DNA from: Candidatus Aquidulcis sp.
GTDB taxonomy: Bacteria; Chloroflexota; Anaerolineae; Anaerolineales; UBA4823
Direction: 5' to 3'
Length of the DNA: 58,033 nt
Assembly: GCA_020723385.1 (NCBI GenBank)
Contig: DYIZ01000019.1
Coordinates: 1 to 58,033, forward strand
Of this stretch, positions 14,523 through 21,486 are shown piece by piece (position 1 is the first letter of the stretch; every line of letters starts with the position of its first letter). Position numbers and translations under genes: made by a program. A model generated the notes under the pieces. It saw only the letters and a program-made list of their open reading frames with translations, was not told the DNA's origin and ran no database searches.

Positions 14523-16769
14523 ATGAATATCATCGGTCAATCCACCCCCCGCCTCGACGCCATCAGCAAGGTGACTGGAGAAGCGAAATTCCCCGGCGAC
14601 CTCAACCTGCCGAACCAGGCTTACATGAAAATCCTGTTTGCGGCCCGCCCGCACGCCATCGTCCGGCGCATTGACACGTCCAAAGCTGAGGCGTTGCCCG
14701 GCGTGATCGCCGTTTTCACCGCCAAAGATGTACCGGTGAACGAGTACGGCCTCATCATGCCCGATCAGCCTGTTTTGTGCGGCCCCGGCTCATCCAAGCC
14801 GTATACTGACCACGTGCGCTGGGTGGGCGACCAGGTGGCGCTGGTGGTGGCCGAAACCGAGGAGATCGCTGCCAAAGGGCGAAATTTGATCGAGGTGGAT
14901 TACGAAGGTTTGCCGCTGGTCACTGATCCGCAGAATGCCATGCAGGCCGACGCGCCAGTGCTGCACCCCGACCGGGGCAGCAACATCTTCTGCCATTACC
15001 GCATCCGCAAAGGCGATGTTGACGCGGCTTTTGCCGATTCAGATGTGATTGTCGAGGGTGAATACCGCACCCCGGCGCAGGAACACGCTTATCTCCAGCC
15101 CGAAGCCGGGTTGGGATACATTGACGAGCAGGGCCGCGTCGCCGTACAGGTGGCCGGGCAGTGGACGCACGAAGATCAGGAGCAGATCGCGCACGCATTG
15201 GGGCTGCCTCTCGAACAGGTGCGCGTCATCTATCCGGCGATTGGCGGCGCATTCGGCGGGCGCGAGGATATGTCCGTGCAGATCGTGCTGGCATTGGCCG
15301 TGTGGCGGCTCAACCAGCGGGGGATCAACCGCCCGGTGAAGATCATCTGGAGCCGCGAGGAATCCATCGTCGGCCATCATAAGCGCCACCCGTATATTTT
15401 GAAGGCCAAATGGGGCGCGAAGAAAGACGGCAAACTGGTCGCGGCGCAGGTGGAAGTCATCGCCGATGGGGGTGGATACGCTTACACCTCCACCAAAGTG
15501 CTCGGCAACGCCACGCTGATGTGTACCGGCCCGTACGAAATTCCCAACGTGAAGGTTGATTCCTACGCCGTTTACACCAATAACGCTGTGACCGGCGCGT
15601 TCCGCGGCTTTGGCGGGCCGCAGGGAGCCTTCGAAGCCGAGACGCAGATGAACCGGCTGGCCGAAATTCTGGAAATAGATCCCATCGAGATCCGCCGCCG
15701 CAACCTGCTCACCGAGGGGTCGCTGCTCTCCGTGGGAACGCCGCTGCCCAAGGGGGTGAGTCTCCCCCAGGTGGTGGATCGGTTGAAGGTCGAAAGTTCC
15801 AGGTTGAAGGATAACCTTCGATCCTTCGCCAGGCTCAAGGCAGGCTCTTCAACCGCCAACCCTTCGGCAAGCTCGGTGCAGGCTCTTCAACCGCATATCA
15901 AACGCGGCATCGGCTATGGAGCCGCCTACAAAAACGTCGGTTTTTCGTTTGGCGCGCCGGAGCAGTCCACCGCCATCGTTGAGTTGTTCGGCGCGGCGGA
16001 GATCGAGCGAGCCATCGTTCACCATGCCGGCGCGGATGTCGGGCAAGGAACGCACACCATTATGGCGCAGATTGCGGCTGAGACCCTTGGGATTCCGCTC
16101 GCCCGGGTGCAGATGATCGTCTCCGACACGGCAGTCACCGGCAACTCCGGCAGCGCATCGGCCTCGCGCTTGACCTTCATGGCGGGCAATTCCATCAAGG
16201 GCGCGTGCGAGCAGGCGCTGGAAAAGTGGCGCAGCGAGGAACGTCCCGTTTCCGTGACTTTCCAATACCGCCCGCCAAGGACCACCCCCCTCGATCCGCA
16301 AACCGGCAAATCCGAGCCGAATTTCGCTTATGGTTACGTCGCCCAAGCAGTGACGGTCGAAGTGGACACTGAGACCGGGCATGTGCGTATCCTCGATGTG
16401 ATTTCCGTGGACGATGTCGGCAAAGCAATCAACCCGCAGCAAGTGCAGGGTCAGATCGAAGGAGCCGTGGTGCAGGCCGCTGGTTACGCTGTGTTGGAAA
16501 ATTTCGTCCAGAAAGATGGGCGCGTGCTCACCGACAAATTCTCGAACTACCTCATCCCGACGGTGCTCGACGTGCCCGAGCGGGTGCAATCCGTCATTTT
16601 AGAATATCCCGACCCGATTGGCCCCTATGGGGCGCGCGGCATGGCCGAAATGCCCTACCTGCCGTTTGCACCGGCGGTCATCGCCGCGGTGCATGACGCC
16701 ATTGGTGTGTGGTTCCACGAATTTCCGCTGACGCCGGAGAGGGTGTTGAGAGGGTTAGGGAAATTATGA
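14523..16769 (+). CDS. Molybdenum hydroxylase large subunit (xanthine dehydrogenase family)
   Basis: The 748-residue protein has the aldehyde oxidase/xanthine dehydrogenase layout: an a/b hammerhead domain (about 14-125), then two molybdopterin-binding domains. Visible motifs are GGAFGGRED, GAFRGFGGPQ and, near the end, GARGMAEMP with Glu709 in the position of the catalytic glutamate. It should hydroxylate a heterocycle or aldehyde using water. Its iron-sulfur and FAD partner subunits are not in the window, so it either acts alone or uses subunits encoded elsewhere. Residues 420-457 (LKVESSRLKDNLRSF through SSVQALQP) come from a GGTTGAA-type repeat inserted in frame between the two Mo domains. 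It overlaps the YqeB gene by 4 bases. Confidence 0.85.
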   Translation: MNIIGQSTPRLDAISKVTGEAKFPGDLNLPNQAYMKILFAARPHAIVRRIDTSKAEALPGVIAVFTAKDVPVNEYGLIMPDQPVLCGPGSSKPYTDHVRWVGDQVALVVAETEEIAAKGRNLIEVDYEGLPLVTDPQNAMQADAPVLHPDRGSNIFCHYRIRKGDVDAAFADSDVIVEGEYRTPAQEHAYLQPEAGLGYIDEQGRVAVQVAGQWTHEDQEQIAHALGLPLEQVRVIYPAIGGAFGGREDMSVQIVLALAVWRLNQRGINRPVKIIWSREESIVGHHKRHPYILKAKWGAKKDGKLVAAQVEVIADGGGYAYTSTKVLGNATLMCTGPYEIPNVKVDSYAVYTNNAVTGAFRGFGGPQGAFEAETQMNRLAEILEIDPIEIRRRNLLTEGSLLSVGTPLPKGVSLPQVVDRLKVESSRLKDNLRSFARLKAGSSTANPSASSVQALQPHIKRGIGYGAAYKNVGFSFGAPEQSTAIVELFGAAEIERAIVHHAGADVGQGTHTIMAQIAAETLGIPLARVQMIVSDTAVTGNSGSASASRLTFMAGNSIKGACEQALEKWRSEERPVSVTFQYRPPRTTPLDPQTGKSEPNFAYGYVAQAVTVEVDTETGHVRILDVISVDDVGKAINPQQVQGQIEGAVVQAAGYAVLENFVQKDGRVLTDKFSNYLIPTVLDVPERVQSVILEYPDPIGPYGARGMAEMPYLPFAPAVIAAVHDAIGVWFHEFPLTPERVLRGLGKL
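15781..15892. repeat. GGTTGAA-type repeat inside the molybdenum hydroxylase gene
   Basis: GGTTGAAGGTCGAAAG and AGGTTGAAGG are followed by two copies of a second unit (CCTTCGCCAGGCTCAAGGCA and CCTTCGGCAAGCTCGGTGCA), each ending GGCTCTTCAACCG. The unit matches, inverted, the repeat at 29240-29289. It is read in frame here, in two different frames for the two copies. Confidence 0.85.
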
Positions 16770-17578
16770 TCGTCCTCATCCTCGGCGGCGGAGACCTGGC
16801 TTCGGGGGTGGCCCTGCGGCTGCACCGCGCCGGTCTGAAAGTTGTCATCACCGAACTGGCGCAGCCGCTCGCCGTGCGGCGTAAAGCCGCCTTTGCCGAG
16901 GCCGTCTATGCCGGCGAGACCACCGTGGAGGAAGTCACCGCCCGCCGGGTGGCTGATCCCACCGATAATTTACGCATCATTCAAATCCTTGCCAAAGGCC
17001 ATATCCCCGTGCTGATTGACCCCGAGTCGCAGGCCATCGCCAGCGTCCACCCGACGGTGGTGGTGGACGCCCGCATGGTCAAGCAATCCGTCCCGCTGCC
17101 TGCGACGCGTGTCAACTTGCTTATCGGGTTGGGACCGGGCTTCGACGCGCCGGTCAACTGCCATGCCGCCATCGAGACGAAGCGCGGCCACACCCTGGGG
17201 CGTGTGCTCTGGCAGGGCCAGCCCGAACTCGATACCGGCCTGCCCGACCCCGTTGGGAATCACCTCGCCGACCGGGTGCTGCGCGCCCCGGCAGACGGCG
17301 AGGTTGTCGCTCACGCCGAGATCGGCGCTCACCTCGAGCCGGGCCAGCCGATTGCTGAGATCGCCGGGCAGGTTATCGCAGCCCCGTTTGCCGGAATTCT
17401 GCGCGGGCTGATCCATCCGGGCGTCGCGGTCGCCGCCGGGCTGAAAATCGGCGATCTTGACCCGCGCGACGACCCGCGCCTGGTCAGCCTTGTCTCGGAC
17501 AAGGCCCTGGCAATCGGCGGGGCGGTGCTCGAAGCCATCCTTTCCCGGCCCAATCTGCGCCCCCATTTGTGGTCCTAA
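16766..17578 (+). CDS. yqeB: YqeB-like molybdenum hydroxylase maturation protein
   Basis: The start is the ATG at 16766, which overlaps the stop of the hydroxylase gene (ATGA); a longer frame from 16709 would overlap more and has no better ribosome site. The 270-residue protein opens MIVLILGGGDLASGVALRLHRAG, a Rossmann-like glycine motif, and follows the family known as EF2563/YqeB, tied to selenium-dependent molybdenum hydroxylases. GLGPGFDAPVNCHAAIETKRGH and GRVLWQG in the middle are typical of it. It probably helps insert or modify the molybdenum cofactor of the enzyme encoded upstream. Tight coupling to the hydroxylase and YqeC/MocA genes supports that role. Confidence 0.82.
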   Translation: MIVLILGGGDLASGVALRLHRAGLKVVITELAQPLAVRRKAAFAEAVYAGETTVEEVTARRVADPTDNLRIIQILAKGHIPVLIDPESQAIASVHPTVVVDARMVKQSVPLPATRVNLLIGLGPGFDAPVNCHAAIETKRGHTLGRVLWQGQPELDTGLPDPVGNHLADRVLRAPADGEVVAHAEIGAHLEPGQPIAEIAGQVIAAPFAGILRGLIHPGVAVAAGLKIGDLDPRDDPRLVSLVSDKALAIGGAVLEAILSRPNLRPHLWS

Positions 17579-17582
17579 AATA

Positions 17583-17656
17583 TTCACCGCTGAGATCGCA
17601 GAGAGCGCTGAGAAAACCGATAAAATCTCTGCGGACTCAGCGTGCTTTGCGGTGAA
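17583..17656. repeat. Inverted array of GCAGAG/CGCTGAG words
   Basis: TTCACCGCTGAGATCGCAGA with AGAGCGCTGAG faces TCTCTGCGGACTCAGCG and TTTGCGGTGAA. The outer ends TTCACCGC / GCGGTGAA are exact. It fills the junction between the YqeB and YqeC genes. Confidence 0.7.
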
Positions 17657-17686
17657 ATTCTTGTTTTGGAACAGGGCAATACATTC

Positions 17687-18724
17687 GTGAAACTTTCTAC
17701 AGCTTTCCGCCTGTCTTCCGGCAGTCGAATTGCCCTCGTTGGAGCGGGCGGTAAAACAACGGCGTTGTTCACGCTGGCGCGTGAGCTGACCCCGGCGCTG
17801 GTCGCCGCCAGCACCCATCTCGGCGAAGCGCAAGCGGCGTTGGCCGACCGGCACATTATCTGGCCTGACGACGAGCCGCTGCCAGACATCGAGCCGGTAT
17901 TGGGCCAGGGGGTGACGCTGCTCACCGGTCCGCTGGAAGCTTCCACTGGACGCTTGCAGGGTCTTAATCCCGCCCAATTGGAAAAGGTGGAAGCCCTGGC
18001 TGGCTATCATGATTTACTGCTGCTCATCGAAGCTGACGGGTCACGGATGCGCCCGGTGAAAGCCCCCGCCGCGCACGAACCGGCCATCCCGCCGTTTGTG
18101 GATACCGTGGTTGTCGTGGCGGGATTGTCGGCGATTGGGAAACCGCTGACCGATGAGTGGGTACACCGCTCAGAGATTTTCGCGGCGCTGGCGGGCCTCG
18201 CACCGGGCGGGATCATCACCCCCGAGGGGCTGGCGCGTCTCCTGGTCCATCCCGAGGGCGGCCTTAAGCATATCCCGGCCAAAGCGCGCCGCCTCGCCCT
18301 GCTCAACCAGGCCGATACGACGGAATTGCAAGCCGCCGGGCAGCGAATCGCAGGCCACCTTCTTTCAGCGTTTCATGCGGTGGTCGTAGCACGGTTGAAG
18401 GTTGAAGGTTTTCAAGTTGAAAGTTCATCCCCCAACGACCATCCACCAACTTTCAACCGCCAATCGCCAACCTTCAACCTTCAACCTTCAACCTTCGAAT
18501 CCATCGCTGGAATCGTCCTTGCCGCCGGGGGTTCGGCCCGCTTCGGGCAGCCCAAGCAGCTATTGGATTGGCAGGGCGAGCCGTTCGTGCGGCGCGTGGC
18601 GCACACGGCGCTGCAAGCCGGGCTGTCGCCGGTGGTGGTTGTGACCGGGTCGGATGCCGAGCGGGTAGGGGCGGCGCTGGACGGTCTCGATATTCGCATA
18701 GCCTACAATCCCGATTGGGAGTAG
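17687..18724 (+). CDS. yqeC: YqeC-MocA fusion, 5' part up to an in-frame amber codon
   Basis: The likely start is the GTG at 17687 ([28 protein letters not shown]); the frame opens at 17642 inside the preceding repeat. Residues 1-235 are YqeC-like: a P-loop [23 protein letters not shown] and the [12 protein letters not shown] region, as in the selenium-hydroxylase accessory family. Residues 236-272 are a low-complexity linker encoded by GGTTGAA words. Residues 273-345 begin a MocA-type nucleotidyltransferase ([19 protein letters not shown]), which would transfer a nucleotide to the Mo cofactor. Translation stops at TAG (18722-18724) after NPDWE, although the same frame continues as MocA for 170 more codons. 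As written, the transferase domain is incomplete. Confidence 0.75.
   Translation: MKLSTAFRLSSGSRIALVGAGGKTTALFTLARELTPALVAASTHLGEAQAALADRHIIWPDDEPLPDIEPVLGQGVTLLTGPLEASTGRLQGLNPAQLEKVEALAGYHDLLLLIEADGSRMRPVKAPAAHEPAIPPFVDTVVVVAGLSAIGKPLTDEWVHRSEIFAALAGLAPGGIITPEGLARLLVHPEGGLKHIPAKARRLALLNQADTTELQAAGQRIAGHLLSAFHAVVVARLKVEGFQVESSSPNDHPPTFNRQSPTFNLQPSTFESIAGIVLAAGGSARFGQPKQLLDWQGEPFVRRVAHTALQAGLSPVVVVTGSDAERVGAALDGLDIRIAYNPDWE
18393..18496. repeat. GGTTGAA-word inverted array inside the YqeC-MocA linker
   Basis: GGTTGAAGGTTGAAGG and further copies (18393-18426) face AACTTTCAACC and four AACCTTC words (18446-18496). It encodes the linker between the two domains without breaking the frame. Confidence 0.85.
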
Positions 18725-19234
18725 GGGCAGAGCACTTCGCTGCGGGCGGGGCTGCAAGGGTTATACCCTAAGTATCTATCGGAAAATTTACCGGATTGTC
18801 ATTGCGAGCGATCTTTGCAAAGCAATCTCGGTTTTGAAAATAATGGGATTGCTTCGTCGCCAAATACGCTCCTCGCAATGACAGGTCAACCATCGAACTT
18901 TCAGATCGAGCCTGGCGGCGCGATCTTCCTGCTCGCCGACCAGCCGCAGACGCCGCCTACGTTGATCCGGTCGCTGGTCGAGATGCATGCCCGCACGCTG
19001 GCGCCCATCATTGCTCCGCTGGTGAATGGGCAGCGGGGCAACCCGGTGCTGTTCGACCGGGCAACTTTCTCCGATCTGCTATCCCTCACCGGCGACGTGG
19101 GCGGGCGGTCGCTTTTCAGCCGCTACCCGGTGGAATGGCTGCCCTGGCATGACGAAGGGGTGTTGTTGGATGTGGATACGGAGGAGGATTATTCGAGGTT
19201 GGTCGGAAAGGGTGACGTAAAACGTAAAACGTAA
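18725..19234 (+). pseudogene. MocA domain, 3' part beyond the amber codon
   Basis: The frame continues directly from TAG with GQSTSLRAGLQGL, the conserved MocA loop, and later AIFLLADQPQTPPTLIRSL, GQRGNPVLF and VLLDVDTEEDYSRL, all typical of the nucleotidyltransferase C-terminal half. A palindromic element (18797-18883) is embedded in frame after GLQGL. The last residues (GDVKRKT) come from ACGTAAA words. No start codon with a ribosome site is found near the beginning, so I call it a remnant cut off by a nonsense mutation. Read-through, or a sequencing or assembly error at one base, would restore a full fusion protein. Confidence 0.65.
18797..18883. repeat. TGTCATTGCGAG palindromic element inside MocA
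   Basis: TGTCATTGCGAG (18797-18808) is exactly inverted at 18872-18883, and AAGCAATC / GATTGCTT pair inside. The element is 87 bases, 29 codons, and keeps the frame. The motif is a widely dispersed bacterial palindrome. Confidence 0.85.
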
Positions 19235-19298
19235 AACGTAAAACGTACACAGGTATACAGGTAAACAGGCATAGCTTTACGTTTTACGCATTACGTTT
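19214..19298. repeat. ACGTAAA-word inverted array
   Basis: Five direct ACGTAAAA-type words (19214-19246) are followed by AGGTATAC, AGGTAAAC, AGGCATAG and then the inverted CTTTACGTTTTACGC and ATTACGTTT (19275-19298). It joins the two MocA genes. Confidence 0.85.
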
Positions 19299-19330
19299 AT
19301 TGTGGTGAAGTTGCTCGTGGAAGGTGATTT

Positions 19331-20032
19331 ATGTTCTCCGCAGTTGTCCTTGCCGCCGGTTTATCGTCACGCATGGGCCGACCGAAGATGACGCTCCCCT
19401 GGGGGGAGACGACGGTCATTGGGAAGGTAGTATCCACGCTGGCGGAGGCTGGCGTGGAGGGGATCGTCGTGGTCACAGGCGGGGCGCGGGAGGCGGTGGA
19501 GGCGGCTGTCGCCGCTCTCGCCCCCAAGCTCTTCCCAGGAAGGGAAAGGGGAATAGGGGTCAGGGTCGTGTTCAACCCGCGTTACGCCGAGGATTCGATG
19601 ATCACGTCGCTGCAAGTGGGGCTGGCGGCGCTTTACCCCCCTCGGTCCCCCCATTTTCGCCCCAAATCTTTTCCCGATTCCATAACCTCCGGCGGGCGAA
19701 AATGGGGGGATGACAGGGGGGCTTTGATGCAAGCTGTCTTTGTCACCCTTGGCGACCAGCCCCAGATCGAAGCCGCGGTGGTGCGGGCGATCATGGATAC
19801 CTACCGGGCGACACACGCCCCGCTGGTCTTGCCGAGCTACCGGATGCGGCGCGGCCACCCCTGGGTGATGGATCGCTCGCTGTGGGCCGAGGCCCTTGCG
19901 GCTCCCGCGTCCGTCACCCTGCGGGACTTCCTCAACGCCCACGCGGCGCAAATTCATTATCTGCCTGTCGAGACGCCCAGTGTGTTAGCCGATCTCGATA
20001 CGCCAGAAGATTATGCGGCTGCCCAGCCTTAA
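19331..20032 (+). CDS. MocA-like molybdenum cofactor nucleotidyltransferase
   Basis: The 233-residue protein opens with the nucleotidyltransferase motif VVLAAGLSSRMGRPKMTLPWG (G-x-S-x-R-M/F-G-x-x-K), and has VTLGDQPQIE with the Mg-binding Asp, RRGHPWVMD and VLADLDTPEDYAAAQP at the end. It resembles MocA, which attaches CMP to molybdopterin for xanthine-dehydrogenase-type enzymes, and so would serve the hydroxylase upstream. It is complete, unlike the MocA domain of the preceding fusion. Residues 105-131 (SPHFRPKSF through WGDDRGAL) are encoded by a palindromic insert. Residues 61-73 (APKLFPGRERGIG) also look like extra, repeat-derived sequence. ATG at 19331; the ribosome site GGAAGG lies a few bases upstream. 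Confidence 0.82.
   Translation: MFSAVVLAAGLSSRMGRPKMTLPWGETTVIGKVVSTLAEAGVEGIVVVTGGAREAVEAAVAALAPKLFPGRERGIGVRVVFNPRYAEDSMITSLQVGLAALYPPRSPHFRPKSFPDSITSGGRKWGDDRGALMQAVFVTLGDQPQIEAAVVRAIMDTYRATHAPLVLPSYRMRRGHPWVMDRSLWAEALAAPASVTLRDFLNAHAAQIHYLPVETPSVLADLDTPEDYAAAQP
19647..19709. repeat. CCCCCATTTTCG palindrome inside the MocA-like gene
   Basis: CCCCCCATTTTCGCCC (19647-19662) is exactly inverted at 19694-19709; the flanks CCCCCCTCGGT and ATGACAGGGGGG extend the symmetry to about 19635-19721. Related hairpins lie at 49851-49962. Confidence 0.85.
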
Positions 20033-20107
20033 GTTTTTTGTCTTTCCCCTTGCTTTATCGCCCATCTTGTGCTATTTTTAGGGGCAGTGATCGAAAGGAG
20101 CCAGCTT

Positions 20108-20482
20108 ATGGCCTACAAAATTGTCGTAGTCGAAGACGAACCCGATACCGCCGAGATGTTTGCCGAGATGATGCGTTTGAGTGGTTATCTTGTGATCAAA
20201 GCGTATGGCAGCAAATCGGCGATGAGCATTGTGACGCAGGAAAAGCCAGACGCGGTGGTGTTGGATGTGATGATGCCGGACATATCCGGGTTGGAAGTGC
20301 TGCGCTTCATGCGCCAGGACGCGTCGTTAAAAGAAGTTCCTGTGATCATGGTTTCGGCCAAGAGCTTGCCTTCGGATATTCGCACAGGCCTGGATGCGGG
20401 CGCTTCGATTTACTTGACCAAGCCGGTGGCGTATCTCGAACTCAAGAAAGCCGTGGAAAACGCTATCAAAGGACGAAAATAG
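20108..20482 (+). CDS. Stand-alone response-regulator receiver protein
   Basis: The start is the ATG at 20108 (MAYKIVVVEDEPDTAEMF), with AAAGGAG upstream; the frame itself opens at 20069. The 124-residue protein is a single CheY-like receiver domain: the acidic pair in VVEDEPD, phospho-acceptor Asp in AVVLDVMMPDISG, Thr/Ser in VPVIMVSAKS and the Lys in IYLTKPV. There is no output domain, so it must pass phosphate or bind a partner. No kinase gene is next to it; the orphan kinase at 4951-7428 and similar receivers at 38394 and 47709 are in the window. Confidence 0.9.
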   Translation: MAYKIVVVEDEPDTAEMFAEMMRLSGYLVIKAYGSKSAMSIVTQEKPDAVVLDVMMPDISGLEVLRFMRQDASLKEVPVIMVSAKSLPSDIRTGLDAGASIYLTKPVAYLELKKAVENAIKGRK

Positions 20483-20508
20483 CCGTTGGGCCGGTTCAGG
20501 ATGCCTTT

Positions 20509-21090
20509 ATGTCAGTGATTCGTGCATTCATAGCTTTCGATTTGACGCCGGAAATCTTGCGGCGGTTGGGGCAGATTTCGACTCAGTTCCAAGATCGGCT
20601 GAATGGGATTCCTGTGCGCTGGGTGCCGGTCGAAAACATCCACCTGACGCTCAAGTTCCTGGGCGATGTCTCGATTGCTAACCTGGATATGCTGAAGCGG
20701 GTTTTGCAAACCGAGGCGGGCGGGCATCGCGGCTTCGAGATCAGCGTTGGCGGGGGGGGCGCTTTTCCCAATACCCGCAGGCCGCGCGTGATCTGGGTGG
20801 GGGTCGAAAGCCCGCCGGATTTGTTCAGCGTGCAGGCCGGGATCGAGAATCAGATGGCCCGCCTGGGCTATGCCCGCGAGGAGCGTCCCTTTTCGGCGCA
20901 CCTGACCCTGGGACGGGTCTCGCGTAACGTTGAGCCGGATGATGTGCGCCAGATTGGCGTGATGCTGGAAACGACGAAAATAGGTTTTTTAGGCGCCGCC
21001 CTCATGCGGGAGGTGCATTTGTACAAAAGTGATTTACGACCCGATGGCGCGATCTATTCCCGGTTGTTCAGCGCGCCATTGGGTGAATAA
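20509..21090 (+). CDS. thpR: RNA 2',3'-cyclic phosphodiesterase (ThpR)
   Basis: This 193-residue protein has the two H-x-T/S-x motifs of the 2H phosphoesterase fold, HLTLKFLGDV (residues 44-53) and HLTLGRV (about 126-132), and opens MSVIRAFIAFDLTPEI, typical of the LigT/ThpR group. The family opens 2',3'-cyclic phosphate on RNA or nucleotides and was first noted for 2'-5' RNA ligation in vitro. It starts 26 bases after the receiver gene and lies 36 bases before RsfS, on the same strand. Confidence 0.88.
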   Translation: MSVIRAFIAFDLTPEILRRLGQISTQFQDRLNGIPVRWVPVENIHLTLKFLGDVSIANLDMLKRVLQTEAGGHRGFEISVGGGGAFPNTRRPRVIWVGVESPPDLFSVQAGIENQMARLGYAREERPFSAHLTLGRVSRNVEPDDVRQIGVMLETTKIGFLGAALMREVHLYKSDLRPDGAIYSRLFSAPLGE

Positions 21091-21126
21091 CCGCCGCCGC
21101 GTGCGGCTAATTTGATGAGGTGACCT

Positions 21127-21471
21127 CTGGATACTTTAGCTTTAGCACATACAATTGTTGACGCACTGGAAGAAAAGAAGGGGGAAGATATCCTGATCCT
21201 GGATATTCGTGGCCTGACTTCGTTTGCAGATTTTTTCGTAATCGGTACCGGTACCAGTGACCGGATGTTGCAGGCGTTGGCGGATTCCGCTGTCGAGCAG
21301 ACCAAAAAGGTGCATGAGGTGCGCGGGCGGATCGAAGGTGAGCCGCACGATGGCTGGATTCTGGTGGATTTCGGGGATGTGATTCTGCACCTGTTTTCTC
21401 CCGACCGGCGCGAGTATTACCGCCTGGAAGAGCTTTGGGCGCAAGGGAAGATTCTGCTGCGGCTGCAATAG
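21127..21471 (+). CDS. rsfS: Ribosomal silencing factor RsfS, CTG start
   Basis: The protein reads LDTLALAHTIVDALEEKKG, then DILILDIRGL, FADFFVIGTGTSDRMLQALAD and DGWILVDFGDVILHLF, which is RsfS over its full length (114 residues). RsfS binds ribosomal protein uL14 and blocks subunit joining when nutrients are short. The frame opens only after the TGA at 21121-21123, and the sole start near the conserved N-terminus is CTG at 21127, behind GAGGTGA. The first ATG, at 21265, would remove a third of the fold. I therefore infer a rare CTG start. Confidence 0.82.
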   Translation: MDTLALAHTIVDALEEKKGEDILILDIRGLTSFADFFVIGTGTSDRMLQALADSAVEQTKKVHEVRGRIEGEPHDGWILVDFGDVILHLFSPDRREYYRLEELWAQGKILLRLQ

Positions 21472-21486
21472 CGGATAGAGCGTAAA

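Noticed and set aside
18722-18724. TAG as a recoded amino acid (pyrrolysine or similar)
   Set aside because: TAG ends ordinary genes here, for example the ZnuA-like and receiver genes, and no pyl genes or insertion element are seen.
19214-19298. ACGTAAA repeats as a CRISPR array
   Set aside because: Units are 7-8 bases with no spacers, and half are inverted; no cas genes are near.
19882-20508. Long open frame running into ThpR
   Set aside because: It is only the upstream open part of the ThpR frame, crossing the MocA-like and receiver genes in another frame. ThpR starts at 20509.
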